A stretch of DNA of 64,000 nt from Changshengia sp963803165 (GCA_963803165.1 CAWDLK010000006.1:186001-250000), one strand, 5' to 3'; shown: positions 41,216 to 50,545, counted from the stretch's first letter. Numbers and translations are program-made. The notes: generated from the letters alone by a model not told the origin.

Positions 41216-41937
41216 TCGTCATCCCCGCCGTCGACATCCGGGGCGGACGCTGCGTCCGCCTCATCCAGGGGGACTACGCGCGCGAGCAGGTGTACGAGGA
41301 CGACCCGAGCGTGGTCGTCCGCCGCCTGGTGGAGAGCGGCGCCCGTCGCATCCACATGGTCGACCTGGACGCCGCCCGCGGTCAGGCGGACGCCGCCTCC
41401 GCGGAGGCGGCGCGCCGCGTCCTCGAGGCCGCGCGCGAGAGCGGGGTCGAGGTCGAGGTGGGGGGCGGCGTCCGCACCCTGGAGGCTGCCGAGCGCTGGC
41501 TGGGGGCCGGGGCCACCCTGGTCGTGCTGGGCAGCCTGGCCGTGCAGGAGCCCGCCGCCGCCGAGGCGATCTGCGCCGCCCTCCCCGGGCGCTGCCTGGT
41601 GTCGCTCGACGTGCGCGGTGACGTGGCCCAGGCTCAGGGGTGGACCGAGGGGGCCGGCAGCGCCGGCGGTCACGTGGAGCGCTGGGCGACCTGGCCGCTG
41701 GCCGGCCTGGTCCGCACCGACGTCGACCTCGACGGGATGCTGGGCGGCCCCGATGTGGGCGGGCTGGCGGAGACGGTGCGGTCCTTCCCCGGACCGGTGA
41801 TCGCCGCCGGCGGGATCAGCAGCGTCGACGACATCGTCCGCTGCGCCGAGGTGGGAGCGGCCGGCGCCATCGTCGGCCGGGCTCTCTACGAGGGCAGCTT
41901 CGACCTCCGCGCGGCGGTGCTGCGGTTCGCGCCATGA
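41212..41937 (+). CDS. hisA: ProFAR isomerase HisA (or PriA-like)
   Basis: This 241-aa beta/alpha barrel begins VIPAVDIRGGRCVRLIQGDY with the first catalytic Asp. EVEVGGGVRTLEAAERWLGAG follows, with the second Asp region LVRTDVDLDGML and IAAGGISSVDDI. In actinobacteria the same gene acts in both His and Trp synthesis (PriA). Whether trpF exists elsewhere cannot be seen, so dual function stays open. GTG 41212 overlaps the hisH stop. Confidence 0.93.
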   Translation: MIVIPAVDIRGGRCVRLIQGDYAREQVYEDDPSVVVRRLVESGARRIHMVDLDAARGQADAASAEAARRVLEAARESGVEVEVGGGVRTLEAAERWLGAGATLVVLGSLAVQEPAAAEAICAALPGRCLVSLDVRGDVAQAQGWTEGAGSAGGHVERWATWPLAGLVRTDVDLDGMLGGPDVGGLAETVRSFPGPVIAAGGISSVDDIVRCAEVGAAGAIVGRALYEGSFDLRAAVLRFAP

Positions 41938-42692
41938 GCCTGGCCAAGCGGATCATCCCCTGCCTCGACGTCGACCACGGCCGGGTGGTCAAGGGTGTCA
42001 ACTTCGTCAACCTTCGGGACGCCGGCGACCCCGCGGAGCTGGCCGCGGGATACGACCGGGAGTGCGCCGACGAGCTGGTCTTCCTGGACATCACGGCGAG
42101 CAGCGAGGACCGTGACATCCTGCTCGACGCGGTCCGCCGCACCGCCGACTCGGTCTTCATCCCGCTCACCGTGGGCGGGGGGCTGCGCGGCCTCGAGGAC
42201 ATCGATCGAATGCTCCGCAGCGGTGCCGACAAGGTCTCGCTCAACACCGCCGCGCTGGACCGCCCCGGCCTGGTCGGGGAAGCCGCGGAGCGCTTCGGCG
42301 CCCAGTGCGTGGTGGTCGCCGTGGACGCCCGGCGCGACGCCGGTGGCTGGCACGTCTTCTCCCACGGCGGGCGCCGTGACACCGGGCGGGACGCGCTCGC
42401 CTGGGTGCGCGAGGTGGCCGACCGCGGCGCGGGCGAGATCCTGCTCACCAGCATGGACCGGGACGGCACCCAGGACGGCTACGACCTCGAGCTGACCCGG
42501 GCGGTCTGCGACCTGCTGACCATCCCGGTGATCGCCAGCGGGGGGGCCGGCCGGCCCGAGGACCTCCGGGCGGTGCTCAGCGAGGGCGGCGCCGACGCCG
42601 CTCTGGCGGCGTCGATCTTCCACGACGGCGTCCACCCGATCCCTCAGGCCAAGGCCTACCTGCGGGAGCACGGTGTCGAGGTGCGGCTGTGA
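41934..42692 (+). CDS. hisF: Imidazole glycerol phosphate synthase, cyclase subunit
   Basis: This 252-aa barrel has RIIPCLDVDHGRVVKGVNFVNLRDAGDP (catalytic Asp), LTVGGGLRGLEDIDRMLRSGADKVSLNTAA, second Asp in LLTSMDRDGTQDGYDLEL, and VIASGGAGRPEDL. With HisH it forms IGP and AICAR. ATGA overlaps join it to hisA, and a GTGA overlap joins it to hisI. Confidence 0.96.
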   Translation: MSLAKRIIPCLDVDHGRVVKGVNFVNLRDAGDPAELAAGYDRECADELVFLDITASSEDRDILLDAVRRTADSVFIPLTVGGGLRGLEDIDRMLRSGADKVSLNTAALDRPGLVGEAAERFGAQCVVVAVDARRDAGGWHVFSHGGRRDTGRDALAWVREVADRGAGEILLTSMDRDGTQDGYDLELTRAVCDLLTIPVIASGGAGRPEDLRAVLSEGGADAALAASIFHDGVHPIPQAKAYLREHGVEVRL

Positions 42693-43108
42693 GCGGTGGC
42701 CCCGCCGCGCGCGACGCGGTCCCCGCCGGCAGGCTGCCCCTGATCGCGGAGCCGCCGGGGCGCGGCCCCGACTTCGCCCGCGAGCTGGTCACCGCGGTCG
42801 TCCAGGACGCCACCACCGACGAGGTGCTGATGGTGGCCCACATGAACCGCGACGCCTACCAGGCGACCCTCAGCAGCGGGCGGGCGACGTTCTGGAGCCG
42901 GAGCCGCGAGCGCCTCTGGCAGAAGGGGGAGACCAGCGGCAACACCCTGCGGGTGGTCGAGGTCCGCGTCGACTGCGACGGCGACGCGGTGCTGCTCCGC
43001 GTCGAGCCCGCCGGTCCCGCCTGTCACACCGGCGCGCGCACGTGCTTCGAGCCGCCGCCCGCCGGAAGCGCCACCGCCTCCGACCCGGAATCCGATCGCG
43101 ACGCATGA
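42689..43108 (+). CDS. hisI: Phosphoribosyl-AMP cyclohydrolase
   Basis: This 139-aa protein has a variable N-terminus, then VTAVVQDATTDEVLMVAHMNRDAYQATLSSGRATFWSRSRERLWQKG, ETSGNTLRVVEVRVDCDGDAVLLRVEP and CHTGARTCF, the metal-binding Asp/Cys set of PRA-CH. No HisE (PRA-PH) domain is fused and no hisE follows, so that step must be encoded elsewhere. Its TGA overlaps the ATG of the glycosidase gene. Confidence 0.93.
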   Translation: MSGGPAARDAVPAGRLPLIAEPPGRGPDFARELVTAVVQDATTDEVLMVAHMNRDAYQATLSSGRATFWSRSRERLWQKGETSGNTLRVVEVRVDCDGDAVLLRVEPAGPACHTGARTCFEPPPAGSATASDPESDRDA

Positions 43109-44976
43109 TCCAGGGAGTGGGACGCACCGACGGCTTCCTCCCCATCGGGGCCTACGGGCTGATCGGTGACTGCCGCAGCGCGGCGCTGGTCGGCGTCGAC
43201 GGCAGCATCGATTGGTGCTGCCTGCCCCGCTTCGACTCGCCGTCGGTGTTCGGCCGCATCCTCGACGCCCGTGGGGGTGGGTACTGGCAGCTCTGCCCGA
43301 GCGGGCCGTACCGCGCCGAGCAGCGCTACGGCGACCGCACCAACCTGCTGCGCACCATCTTCTCGACGCCGGGAGGGCTGGTCCGGGTCAGCGACTTCAT
43401 GCCCGTCGACGAGGCCACCGTCGAGCACCACGCCCGCCCCCACCGCCGAGCTCGCCTCGTGCGCATCGTCGACTGCCTCGCCGGCACCGTGGCGATGGAG
43501 CACCATCTGGAGCTGCGTCCGGACTACGGCCGCTCTCACGACGGCTTCGCCATCGAGGGGCGCCGCTTCCACGGGAACGCGGGAGCCCTGCACCTCTGCG
43601 TCGTCTCCACCCGCGAGATGGAGGGCGCGCACGCGTCCTTCACGCTCCAGGCCGGTGACGCCGTCGCCTTCTCGCTGCGCTCCCAGCATGCCGGCTCCGG
43701 GTGCCTCACCTCGGAGCGGGCATGGACGGTGGAGCGGGCCCGGCGCCTGCTCCGCCAGACCCAGGAGTTCTGGTGGCGGTGGATCGACCGGGTCCGCTAC
43801 ACGGGCGCCTTCCCCGAGGCGGTGTGGCGGTCGGCCCTGGCGCTCAAGCTGATGATCTACGCGCCCACCGGGGCGATCGTGGCCGCACCCACCGCGTCGC
43901 TCCCCGAGGCGCTCGGCGGCAGGCGCAACTGGGACTACCGCTACACCTGGCTGCGGGACGCGTCGCTCACCCTCTTCGGGCTCTTCCAGCTGGGCCTTCA
44001 CGAGGAGGCTCACGACTTCTTCGACTGGCTGCGCTCGACCGGGATCGGCGAGGGCGAGAAGGTGCAGAACCTCTACCGGGTGGACGGCGGTCGCGACGCC
44101 ACCGAGGAGGTGCTCAGCCACTGGAGCGGCTATCGCGGCTCGCAGCCGGTGCGTCTCGGCAACGGCGCCGTCGACCAGCTGCAGCTCGACGTCTACGGCG
44201 AGCTGCTCGACAGCGCCTATCTCTACGCCCGCTTCGGCGGGGAGATCGGCCAGGCGCTCTGGAGGGAGCTGCACGCCGTGGTCGACCTCACCATCGACCG
44301 CTGGCGGCTGCCCGACGCGTCGATCTGGGAGAGCCGGGGTCTGGAGCAGCACTACACCTACAGCAAGATGATGTGCTGGGTCGCCGTCGACCGCGGGCTG
44401 CGCCTGGCCGACCAGTTCGGCCTGCGCTGCGATCGGGAGCGTTGGGAGGAGGCGCGCCGCGCCATCCATCGCCGGGTGACCGCGGAGGGGTATCACCGCG
44501 GGCTGCGCTCCTTCACCCAGACGCTCGGGGGACGGACCCTGGATGCGGCCATGCTCCGGGCCGGCCAGGTGCGCTTCGTCTCGCCCCGTGATCCGCGCCT
44601 GAGCAGCACCGTGCGGGTGATCGGCCGCCACCTCGGTCGCGGTGTGCTGGTCAGCCGCTACCGGCCCGAGGAGACCGACGACGGCGTCGACCATGGCGCG
44701 GAGGGCGCCTTCCTGATGTGCTCCTTCTGGCTGGTCGATGCCCTGGCCCACATCGGCGACGTGGAGGAGGCGCAGCGCCGCTTCGAGCGGCTGCTCTCCT
44801 TCGCCTCCCCATTGGGGCTGATGGCCGAGGAGGCGGACACCGGCAGCGGGGAGCTGCTCGGCAACTTCCCCCAGGCCTTCACCCACCTCTCCCTGATCGG
44901 CGCCGCCGTCAACATCGAGCGCGCCCGCCACCGGCGCCTCGGGGTCCCGGGACTGCGCGCCGCGCCGCCGGCGTGA
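43105..44976 (+). CDS. GH15-family glycoside hydrolase (trehalase/glucoamylase-like)
   Basis: This 623-aa protein has an N-terminal trehalase-like beta domain (DGFLPIGAYGLIGDCRSAALVGVDGSIDWCCLPRFDSPSVFG) and a C-terminal (alpha/alpha)6 catalytic barrel with GGRRNWDYRYTWLRDASLTLF, DASIWESRGLEQHYTYSKMMCWVAVDRGL (Glu acid) and EEADTGSGELLGNFPQAFTHL. In mycobacteria such proteins are trehalases; alpha-glucosidase activity is an alternative. It overlaps hisI and galK by 4 nt each, so it is translated within the histidine operon, an unexpected pairing. Confidence 0.88.
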   Translation: MIQGVGRTDGFLPIGAYGLIGDCRSAALVGVDGSIDWCCLPRFDSPSVFGRILDARGGGYWQLCPSGPYRAEQRYGDRTNLLRTIFSTPGGLVRVSDFMPVDEATVEHHARPHRRARLVRIVDCLAGTVAMEHHLELRPDYGRSHDGFAIEGRRFHGNAGALHLCVVSTREMEGAHASFTLQAGDAVAFSLRSQHAGSGCLTSERAWTVERARRLLRQTQEFWWRWIDRVRYTGAFPEAVWRSALALKLMIYAPTGAIVAAPTASLPEALGGRRNWDYRYTWLRDASLTLFGLFQLGLHEEAHDFFDWLRSTGIGEGEKVQNLYRVDGGRDATEEVLSHWSGYRGSQPVRLGNGAVDQLQLDVYGELLDSAYLYARFGGEIGQALWRELHAVVDLTIDRWRLPDASIWESRGLEQHYTYSKMMCWVAVDRGLRLADQFGLRCDRERWEEARRAIHRRVTAEGYHRGLRSFTQTLGGRTLDAAMLRAGQVRFVSPRDPRLSSTVRVIGRHLGRGVLVSRYRPEETDDGVDHGAEGAFLMCSFWLVDALAHIGDVEEAQRRFERLLSFASPLGLMAEEADTGSGELLGNFPQAFTHLSLIGAAVNIERARHRRLGVPGLRAAPPA

Positions 44977-46085
44977 GCGGAGGCGCCTCCCAGCTCCTGG
45001 TCGGGGCCTTCGGCGATGGTCCCGCCCCGAGCCTCGGGCGGGCCCCCGGGCGGGTCACGCTGGTCGGCGAGCACGTCGACTACGTGGGCGGCCACGTCGC
45101 CTGCATGGCGGTGGACCTCGCGCTGGAGGTGGCAGCACGGCTATCCGCTGACGGCGGGTGGCGGGTGGCGGCCCTCGGCGAGCGAGTGGAGCGTCCGCGG
45201 CCGGAGACGGCCGGTGACATCGGCGATCGTCTCTTCGCCGCGGCGGTGGCGCTCCGGCACCACGGCGTCGAAGTCCCTCCGCTGGAGCTCGCGGTGGCGG
45301 GCGATCTCCCGGCGTCGGCGGGGCTCGGCTCCTCCGCGGCGGTGATCCTCGCCGCGCTGGTGGCGATGCTCCGGCTCTCCGGCCACCCGGTGACCGCGGA
45401 GGAGCTGGTCGCGATCGCGCTCACCGCCGAGCGCGACATCGTCGGGATCCCCTGCGGCGACCTCGACCAGCGCGCCATCGTCCACGCGACAGGCGGCGCG
45501 GTGCTCGCCCTCGACTGCGCGAGCGGCGCGCGCCGTGGCGTCCCCTGGCCGTGGGCCCGGGTCGTGCTGCTGGTGGCGTCGAGCGGGGAGACGCACGACG
45601 TCGGGGGCGGGGAGTACCGGCGGCGCCGCGAGGCGGCGGAGGCGGTCTGCGCCGCGCTCGGCGTCTCCACCTGCCAGGAGATCGGCGAGCGCTGGCGGGA
45701 GCTCCCCTCGGAGCTGCGGCCTCGCGGCCGCCACGTCGCCACCGAGACGCTGCGCGCCGACGCGGCCGTCGATGCCCTGGAGAGCGGTGACGTCCGGGAG
45801 CTGGGACGGCTGATGGACCGGAGCCACCAGTCGCTGCGCCGCGACTGCGAGGTCAGCACCCCGCTCCTCGACGCCATGGTCGCCGCCGCACGCGGTGTCA
45901 GCGGATGCCACGGTGCCCGGCTGGTGGGCGCCGGTTTCGGCGGCAGCGTCGTGGCCCTGGTCGAGGAGGGGTCCGCCGGCGCCTGCGCAGCGGCGCTCAC
46001 GGGGGTCAGCGGGGCGGTCGAGGCGACCTGGGTGGTGCGCCCCGCGTCCGGGCTGGAGGTGACGGCCGCTGACGTCGTGGTGTAG
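44973..46085 (+). CDS. galK: Galactokinase-like GHMP kinase
   Basis: This 370-aa sugar kinase has the galactokinase signature PGRVTLVGEHVDYVGGHV, the GHMP ATP-binding motif PASAGLGSSAAVILAALVAML, RDIVGIPCGDLDQRAIVHA, and the C-terminal GCHGARLVGAGFGGSVVALV. It phosphorylates galactose or a similar sugar with ATP; a non-galactose GHMP substrate is possible. GTG 44973 overlaps the GH15 stop, ending the run of overlapped genes started by hisZ. Confidence 0.83.
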   Translation: MSGGASQLLVGAFGDGPAPSLGRAPGRVTLVGEHVDYVGGHVACMAVDLALEVAARLSADGGWRVAALGERVERPRPETAGDIGDRLFAAAVALRHHGVEVPPLELAVAGDLPASAGLGSSAAVILAALVAMLRLSGHPVTAEELVAIALTAERDIVGIPCGDLDQRAIVHATGGAVLALDCASGARRGVPWPWARVVLLVASSGETHDVGGGEYRRRREAAEAVCAALGVSTCQEIGERWRELPSELRPRGRHVATETLRADAAVDALESGDVRELGRLMDRSHQSLRRDCEVSTPLLDAMVAAARGVSGCHGARLVGAGFGGSVVALVEEGSAGACAAALTGVSGAVEATWVVRPASGLEVTAADVVV

Positions 46086-46127
46086 CCGGCCGGCCCCGGA
46101 CGGCGGCGAGCCCGTGGGGTGCGGGCA

Positions 46128-46157
46128 TTGCATATTCATGCATTACCAACGTATAAT
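46128..46157 (+). promoter_or_regulatory. argC promoter with ARG-box operator
   Basis: The -35 box is TTGCAT (46128-46133) and the -10 box a perfect TATAAT (46152-46157), with an 18-bp spacer. The 16-bp palindrome TTGCATATTCATGCAT (46128-46143) spans the -35 and closely resembles the mycobacterial ARG box TTGCATAACGATGCAA. ArgR is encoded in the same operon (50546). Arginine-bound ArgR should repress here. The ATG at 46167 is only 9 nt from the -10, so the mRNA is nearly leaderless. Confidence 0.82.
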
Positions 46158-46166
46158 CACCGCTCC

Positions 46167-47190
46167 ATGGCTCCCCCCGTGATCCGCGCCGCCGTCTGCG
46201 GGGCCACCGGCTACCTCGGTGTCCAGTGCGTCGAGATCCTCGACCGCCACCCCGGCTTCGAGCTGGTGCGGCTGCACGGCCGGAGCTCGGCCGGCAAGCC
46301 GTTCGCCGCCGCCGTCCCGGGGAGCCGCGTCGCCCTCCAGGTCGAGGAGGGGCTGGACCCCGGCGACGCCCAGGTCGTCTTCGCCGCCCTCCCCCACACC
46401 GTCGCCGCCGCCCACGCCCGCGAGTGGCTGAGCGCGGGCCGGGTGGTGGTCGACATGAGCGCCGACTTCCGCCTCCTCGACCCACTCGCCTACCGGCGCT
46501 GGTACGGGGTCGAGCATCCCGCGCCCGACCTCTGCGGCGAGGCGGTGTTCTCGCTGGTCGAATTCCACCGCGAGGCCATCGCCCGCGCCGACCTGCTGGC
46601 CATCCCGGGCTGCTACCCGACGGCCACCCTGGTGGGCACGCTTCCCGCGCTCGGCGAGGGGTTGGTCGAGCCCGAGGTGGTGGTCGACGCCAAGAGCGGG
46701 GTGAGCGGCGGTGGGCGCTCGCCCGCGCTCGCCTACCACTACTCGGAGGTCAACGAGTTCGGTGCGGGCCTACGGCGTGGCCGGGCATCGCCACAAGGCG
46801 GAGATGATCCAGGAGCTGAGCGCCGCCGCGGGTCGGGAGGTCAGGCTGACCTTCGTGCCCCACCTGATCCCCATGACCCGCGGGCTCCTCGCCACCGCCT
46901 ACCTCCACCCCACCGCCGGGAACGGGGTCGCGGCTGTCGCCGACCTGATGCGCACCGTCTGCGCCGCCCACCCCTTCCTGCGCTACGACGAGGACCCGCC
47001 CGCCACCAAGTCGGTGACCGGCAGCAATGTCGCGGCCGTCAACGTCACCGACCAGGACGGGGTGGCGGTGGTCACCGTCGCCGTCGACAACCTGGTCAAG
47101 GGCGGGGCGGGCCAGGCGGTCCAGGCGGCCAACGTCCGCTTCGGGCTTCCGGAGACCGCCGGTCTGCTGGACGCGTCCCCGTGGCCGTGA
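46167..47190 (+). CDS. argC: N-acetyl-gamma-glutamyl-phosphate reductase (apparent +1 frameshift)
   Basis: This is the NADPH-dependent third step of arginine synthesis. It has VCGATGYLGVQCVEIL (Rossmann turn), catalytic Cys in IPGCYPTATLVG, VDAKSGVSGGG and AYHYSEVNE. The frame then breaks at GAGTTC (46755-46760). One base on, VRAYGVAGHRHKAEMIQEL continues (catalytic His) to the stop at 47190. Removing one T gives SEVNESVRAYGVAGHRH, exactly the family pattern. The span is 1024 nt, 3n+1; the corrected protein has 340 aa, a normal length. A loss of argC at the head of an otherwise intact arg operon is improbable, so a sequence error or recoding is likely. Confidence 0.88.
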
Positions 47191-48428
47191 GCGAGGCCGG
47201 GGTGCCCGGGACCGGGATCGCGCTCGGTGTCGGGGTCTGCGCCGCCCGCGGCTTCAGCGCCGGCACCGCGGCAGCCGGCATCCGCGGCGATGGCGACCCG
47301 GGCCGCGAGGACATCGCGGTGGTGGTGAGCGACCGCCCCTGCGCGGGGGCGGGCGTCTTCACCCGCAACCTGGTCAAGGCCGCGCCGGTGGTCATCTCGC
47401 AGCTCACCCTGCGCCGGGGGACGCCGATCCATGCGGTGGTCGCCAATGCCGGCAACGCCAACGCCTGCACCGGCGCCCAGGGGCTGCGCGACGCTCTCCG
47501 GATGTGCGCCCTGACCGCCGGGGCGCTGGGACGCGACCCCGTCGAGGTGCTGGTCTGCAGCACCGGTGTGATCGGCCGTGCGCTGCCCATGGAGAGGGTG
47601 AGCGAGGGCCTGCGCGCCGCCGCGGGCGCGCTGAGCCGCGATGCCGGCGAGGCCGCCGCGCGGGCGATCATGACCACCGACACGCTCCCCAAGACGGCGA
47701 GCGCCGTCTTCGTCGTCGACGGCGTCGAGCACCGGGTGGGTGGGATGGCCAAGGGTGCGGGGATGATCCATCCCGACATGGCCACCCTGCTCGCGCTCGT
47801 CACCACCGATGCGGACGTCGCCGCGCCCGACCTTCAGGCCCTGCTCGGCGAGGTCGCCGCCTCCAGCTTCAACTCCATTACCGTCGACGGCGACACCTCC
47901 ACCAACGACACCCTCTTCGCGCTCGCCAACGGTGCCGCCGGGGGGCCGTCACTGGGCCCCGGGACCGCCGGCTTCGCGGCCCTCCGCGAGGCGTTCCTGG
48001 GTGTCTGCGAATCGCTCGCGGAGCAGGTCGTCGCCGACGCCGAGGGCGCCACCAAGCACTTCCGGGTCAGCGTCACCGGAGGTCGCGACGACGCCGAGGC
48101 GCGCCTCGCCGCCCGCACCGTGGCGGTGTCGCCGCTGGTCAAGACGGCGGTGCACGGGGCGGACCCCAACTGGGGACGGATCGTCATGGCCCTGGGGCGG
48201 AGCGGTGCCCACCTCAGCCTGGACCGGGTGAGGGTGGGCATCGCCGGCATCACCGTCTTCGAGAACGGCGCCCCCCTCGACATCGACCTGGGCCCGGTCG
48301 TCGACGCCCTGCGCCGGCCCCGCAGTGACATCGACGTCGACCTCGGCGCCGGGGACGGGCGCGGGCACGCCTGGGGCTGTGACCTCACCGCCGACTACGT
48401 GCGAATCAATGCGGAGTACACCACATGA
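47187..48428 (+). CDS. argJ: Bifunctional glutamate N-acetyltransferase/ornithine acetyltransferase
   Basis: This 413-aa self-processing enzyme recycles the acetyl group from acetylornithine to glutamate. Conserved features are ANAGNANACTGAQG, STGVIG, TDTLPK, the autocleavage site AKGAGMIHPDMATLL with nucleophile Thr at about residue 200, SSFNSITVDGDTSTNDT and ADPNWGRIVMALG. The start is GTG 47187, overlapping the argC stop (GTGA); GTG 47181 is also in frame. Its TGA overlaps the argB ATG. Confidence 0.94.
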   Translation: MSEAGVPGTGIALGVGVCAARGFSAGTAAAGIRGDGDPGREDIAVVVSDRPCAGAGVFTRNLVKAAPVVISQLTLRRGTPIHAVVANAGNANACTGAQGLRDALRMCALTAGALGRDPVEVLVCSTGVIGRALPMERVSEGLRAAAGALSRDAGEAAARAIMTTDTLPKTASAVFVVDGVEHRVGGMAKGAGMIHPDMATLLALVTTDADVAAPDLQALLGEVAASSFNSITVDGDTSTNDTLFALANGAAGGPSLGPGTAGFAALREAFLGVCESLAEQVVADAEGATKHFRVSVTGGRDDAEARLAARTVAVSPLVKTAVHGADPNWGRIVMALGRSGAHLSLDRVRVGIAGITVFENGAPLDIDLGPVVDALRRPRSDIDVDLGAGDGRGHAWGCDLTADYVRINAEYTT

Positions 48429-49291
48429 GCACACCGATCGAGACCATGGACGAGCGGATCCGCCGGGCCGAGGTCCTGGTCGAGGCGCTCCCCTACATCC
48501 GCCGCTTCTCCGGTCACACCCTGGTCATCAAGCTGGGGGGATCGGCGCTCGGACAGGACGTCGACGCCTTCCTCCAGGACGTGGTCCTGCTCCGCTTCGT
48601 CGGCATGCGGCCGGTGCTGGTCCACGGCGGCGGCCCGGAGATCTCCTCGTGGCAGAAGCGCCTCGGCATCGAGCCGAGGTTCGTCAACGGCCTGCGGGTC
48701 ACCGACGCACCCACCATGGAGGTGGTGAAGATGGTGCTCACCGGCAAGATCGGCCCCGACCTGGTGGCCCGGATCCACCGGCTGGGCGGCCAGGCGGTCG
48801 GGATGAGTGGCGAGGACGGCCCCACCCTCCTGGTCCGCCCCCGCGGCCACGAGGAGGGCCACGACCTGGGGTTCGTCGGCGAGGTCGACCAGGTCAACCC
48901 CGAGCCGGTGGAGGCGCTGCTCGACCAGGGACGGATCCCGGTCATCGCCTCCGTGGGCCTGGGCGTCGACGGCGACGCCTACAACGTCAACGCCGACACG
49001 GTGGCCGCCGAGCTGGCGGTGGCGCTCAAGGCCAGCAAGCTGGTGCTCCTCACCGACGTGGAGGGCGTGCGCGGCGCCGACGGCGAGCTGCTGAGCGTCC
49101 TGGACGCGGCGACCGCCGACCGGCTGATCCAGGACGGCGCGATCAGCGGTGGCATGATCCCCAAGGTGCGCGCCGCGCTGCGCGCCCTGGACGCGGTCGC
49201 CGCCTCGCACATCATCGACGGCCGCGTCTCCCACTCGCTGCTCCTCGAGGTGCTCACAGAGAAGGGCGTGGGCACCATGGTGACCCGGTGA
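48425..49291 (+). CDS. argB: Acetylglutamate kinase
   Basis: This 288-aa amino-acid kinase has TLVIKLGGSAL (Lys8-type phosphate binder), VLVHGGGPEISSW, PRFVNGLRVTDAPTMEVVKMVL and NADTVAAELAVALKASKLVLLTDVEGV, then GGMIPKVRAAL. The N-terminal helix before the first strand (ETMDERIRRAEVLVEALPYIRRF) is the type found in arginine-inhibited hexameric NAGKs, so feedback inhibition is likely. It overlaps argJ and argD by 4 nt. Confidence 0.95.
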   Translation: MSTPIETMDERIRRAEVLVEALPYIRRFSGHTLVIKLGGSALGQDVDAFLQDVVLLRFVGMRPVLVHGGGPEISSWQKRLGIEPRFVNGLRVTDAPTMEVVKMVLTGKIGPDLVARIHRLGGQAVGMSGEDGPTLLVRPRGHEEGHDLGFVGEVDQVNPEPVEALLDQGRIPVIASVGLGVDGDAYNVNADTVAAELAVALKASKLVLLTDVEGVRGADGELLSVLDAATADRLIQDGAISGGMIPKVRAALRALDAVAASHIIDGRVSHSLLLEVLTEKGVGTMVTR

Positions 49292-50520
49292 GCCTCCCGG
49301 AACGGGAGATGAGCGCGGCGCTCTCGGCCGTCGAGGAGCGAGCCGCCACTGTGCTGATGTCGACCTATGTCCCCCAGCCGGTGGCGATCCGGGCGGGCCG
49401 CGGCTGCTTCCTCACCGACGTCGACGGACGCGAGTACCTGGACCTGGTGGGCGGCATCGCCGTCAACGTCCTGGGTCACGCCCACCCCGCCGTTCTCGGC
49501 GCCATCACCGAGCAGGCGGGCCGGGTTGTGCACCTCAGCAACCTCTACTTCTCCGAGCCTCAATTGGATGCCGCCGAGCGCCTGGTGGCCACCGCCTTCC
49601 CGAGCCGCGCCTTCTTCTGCAACAGCGGCGCCGAGGCGGTCGAGACGGCCATCAAGATCGCCCGCAAGTGGGGGAAGCTGCAGAAGGGCGGTGCCTCGAC
49701 GATCATCTGCGCGCGCGGCGCGTTCCACGGCCGCACCCTCGGAGCCCTGGCAGCCACCGCCAACCGCCACTACCGCGAGCCCTTCGAGCCCCTGCCGCGC
49801 GGCTTCGCCCACGTCGCCTACGACGACGTCGCGGCCGTCGAGGACGCCATCGACGAGCGCACCGTCGCGGTGCTGATGGAGCCCATCGAGGGCCAGTCCG
49901 GGGTGCTCCCGATGCGCGACGAGACCCTGCGCGGCCTGCGCGAGCTCTGCGACCGCCACGACCTCCTGCTCATCCTCGACGAGATTCAGAGCGGGATGGG
50001 CAGGACCGGTCGGTGGTGGGCACACCAGCACGCGGGGATCGTCCCCGACGTGATGGCGGTGGCCAAGGGCCTGGGCGGCGGGCTGCCGATCGGGGCGGTG
50101 CTGGCCGGGCCGCGGGCCGACATCTTTGAGCCCGGCGACCACGGCTCCACCTTCGGGGGCGGCCCGCTGGTGACCGCCGTGGCCGCTGCGGTCCTCGAGG
50201 CCATCCGCAGCGAGGGGTTGGTCGAGAACGCGGCGCGGGTGGGAGACCACCTCCGCCGCGGGCTGCTCCGGCTCGGCGAGCGGGGGGCGCCCGTGGCCGA
50301 GGTGCGGGGCCGGGGGCTGATGCTCGGCGTGGTGCTCACCGAGCCCGTGGCGCACCGGGTGGTCGAGGCCGCCCTGGACCTGGGCCTGCTGCTCAACGCG
50401 ACCGGCGCCTCGGCGCTCCGCATCATCCCCCCGCTCGTGCTCACCGAGGCGCAGGCCGGCGATGCGCTCGACCGGCTGGCCGCCGCCTTCGAGAAGGTCC
50501 GCGAGGATGTCCCGGCGTGA
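49288..50520 (+). CDS. argD: Acetylornithine aminotransferase
   Basis: This 410-aa class III PLP aminotransferase has YLDLVGGIAVNVLGHAHPAV, FFCNSGAEAVETAIKIAR, GAFHGRTLGALAAT, MEPIEGQSGV, ILDEIQSGMGRTG and PLP Lys in MAVAKGLGGGLPIGAVLAG. It may also serve lysine synthesis (succinyl-DAP), as many ArgD enzymes do. GTG 49288 overlaps the argB stop; ATG 49309 (MSAALSAVEER) is an alternative. No argF follows, unlike many argCJBDFRGH clusters. Confidence 0.93.
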   Translation: MSLPEREMSAALSAVEERAATVLMSTYVPQPVAIRAGRGCFLTDVDGREYLDLVGGIAVNVLGHAHPAVLGAITEQAGRVVHLSNLYFSEPQLDAAERLVATAFPSRAFFCNSGAEAVETAIKIARKWGKLQKGGASTIICARGAFHGRTLGALAATANRHYREPFEPLPRGFAHVAYDDVAAVEDAIDERTVAVLMEPIEGQSGVLPMRDETLRGLRELCDRHDLLLILDEIQSGMGRTGRWWAHQHAGIVPDVMAVAKGLGGGLPIGAVLAGPRADIFEPGDHGSTFGGGPLVTAVAAAVLEAIRSEGLVENAARVGDHLRRGLLRLGERGAPVAEVRGRGLMLGVVLTEPVAHRVVEAALDLGLLLNATGASALRIIPPLVLTEAQAGDALDRLAAAFEKVREDVPA

Positions 50521-50545
50521 GCCCCACCGGCCGGCAGGCGGCGCG

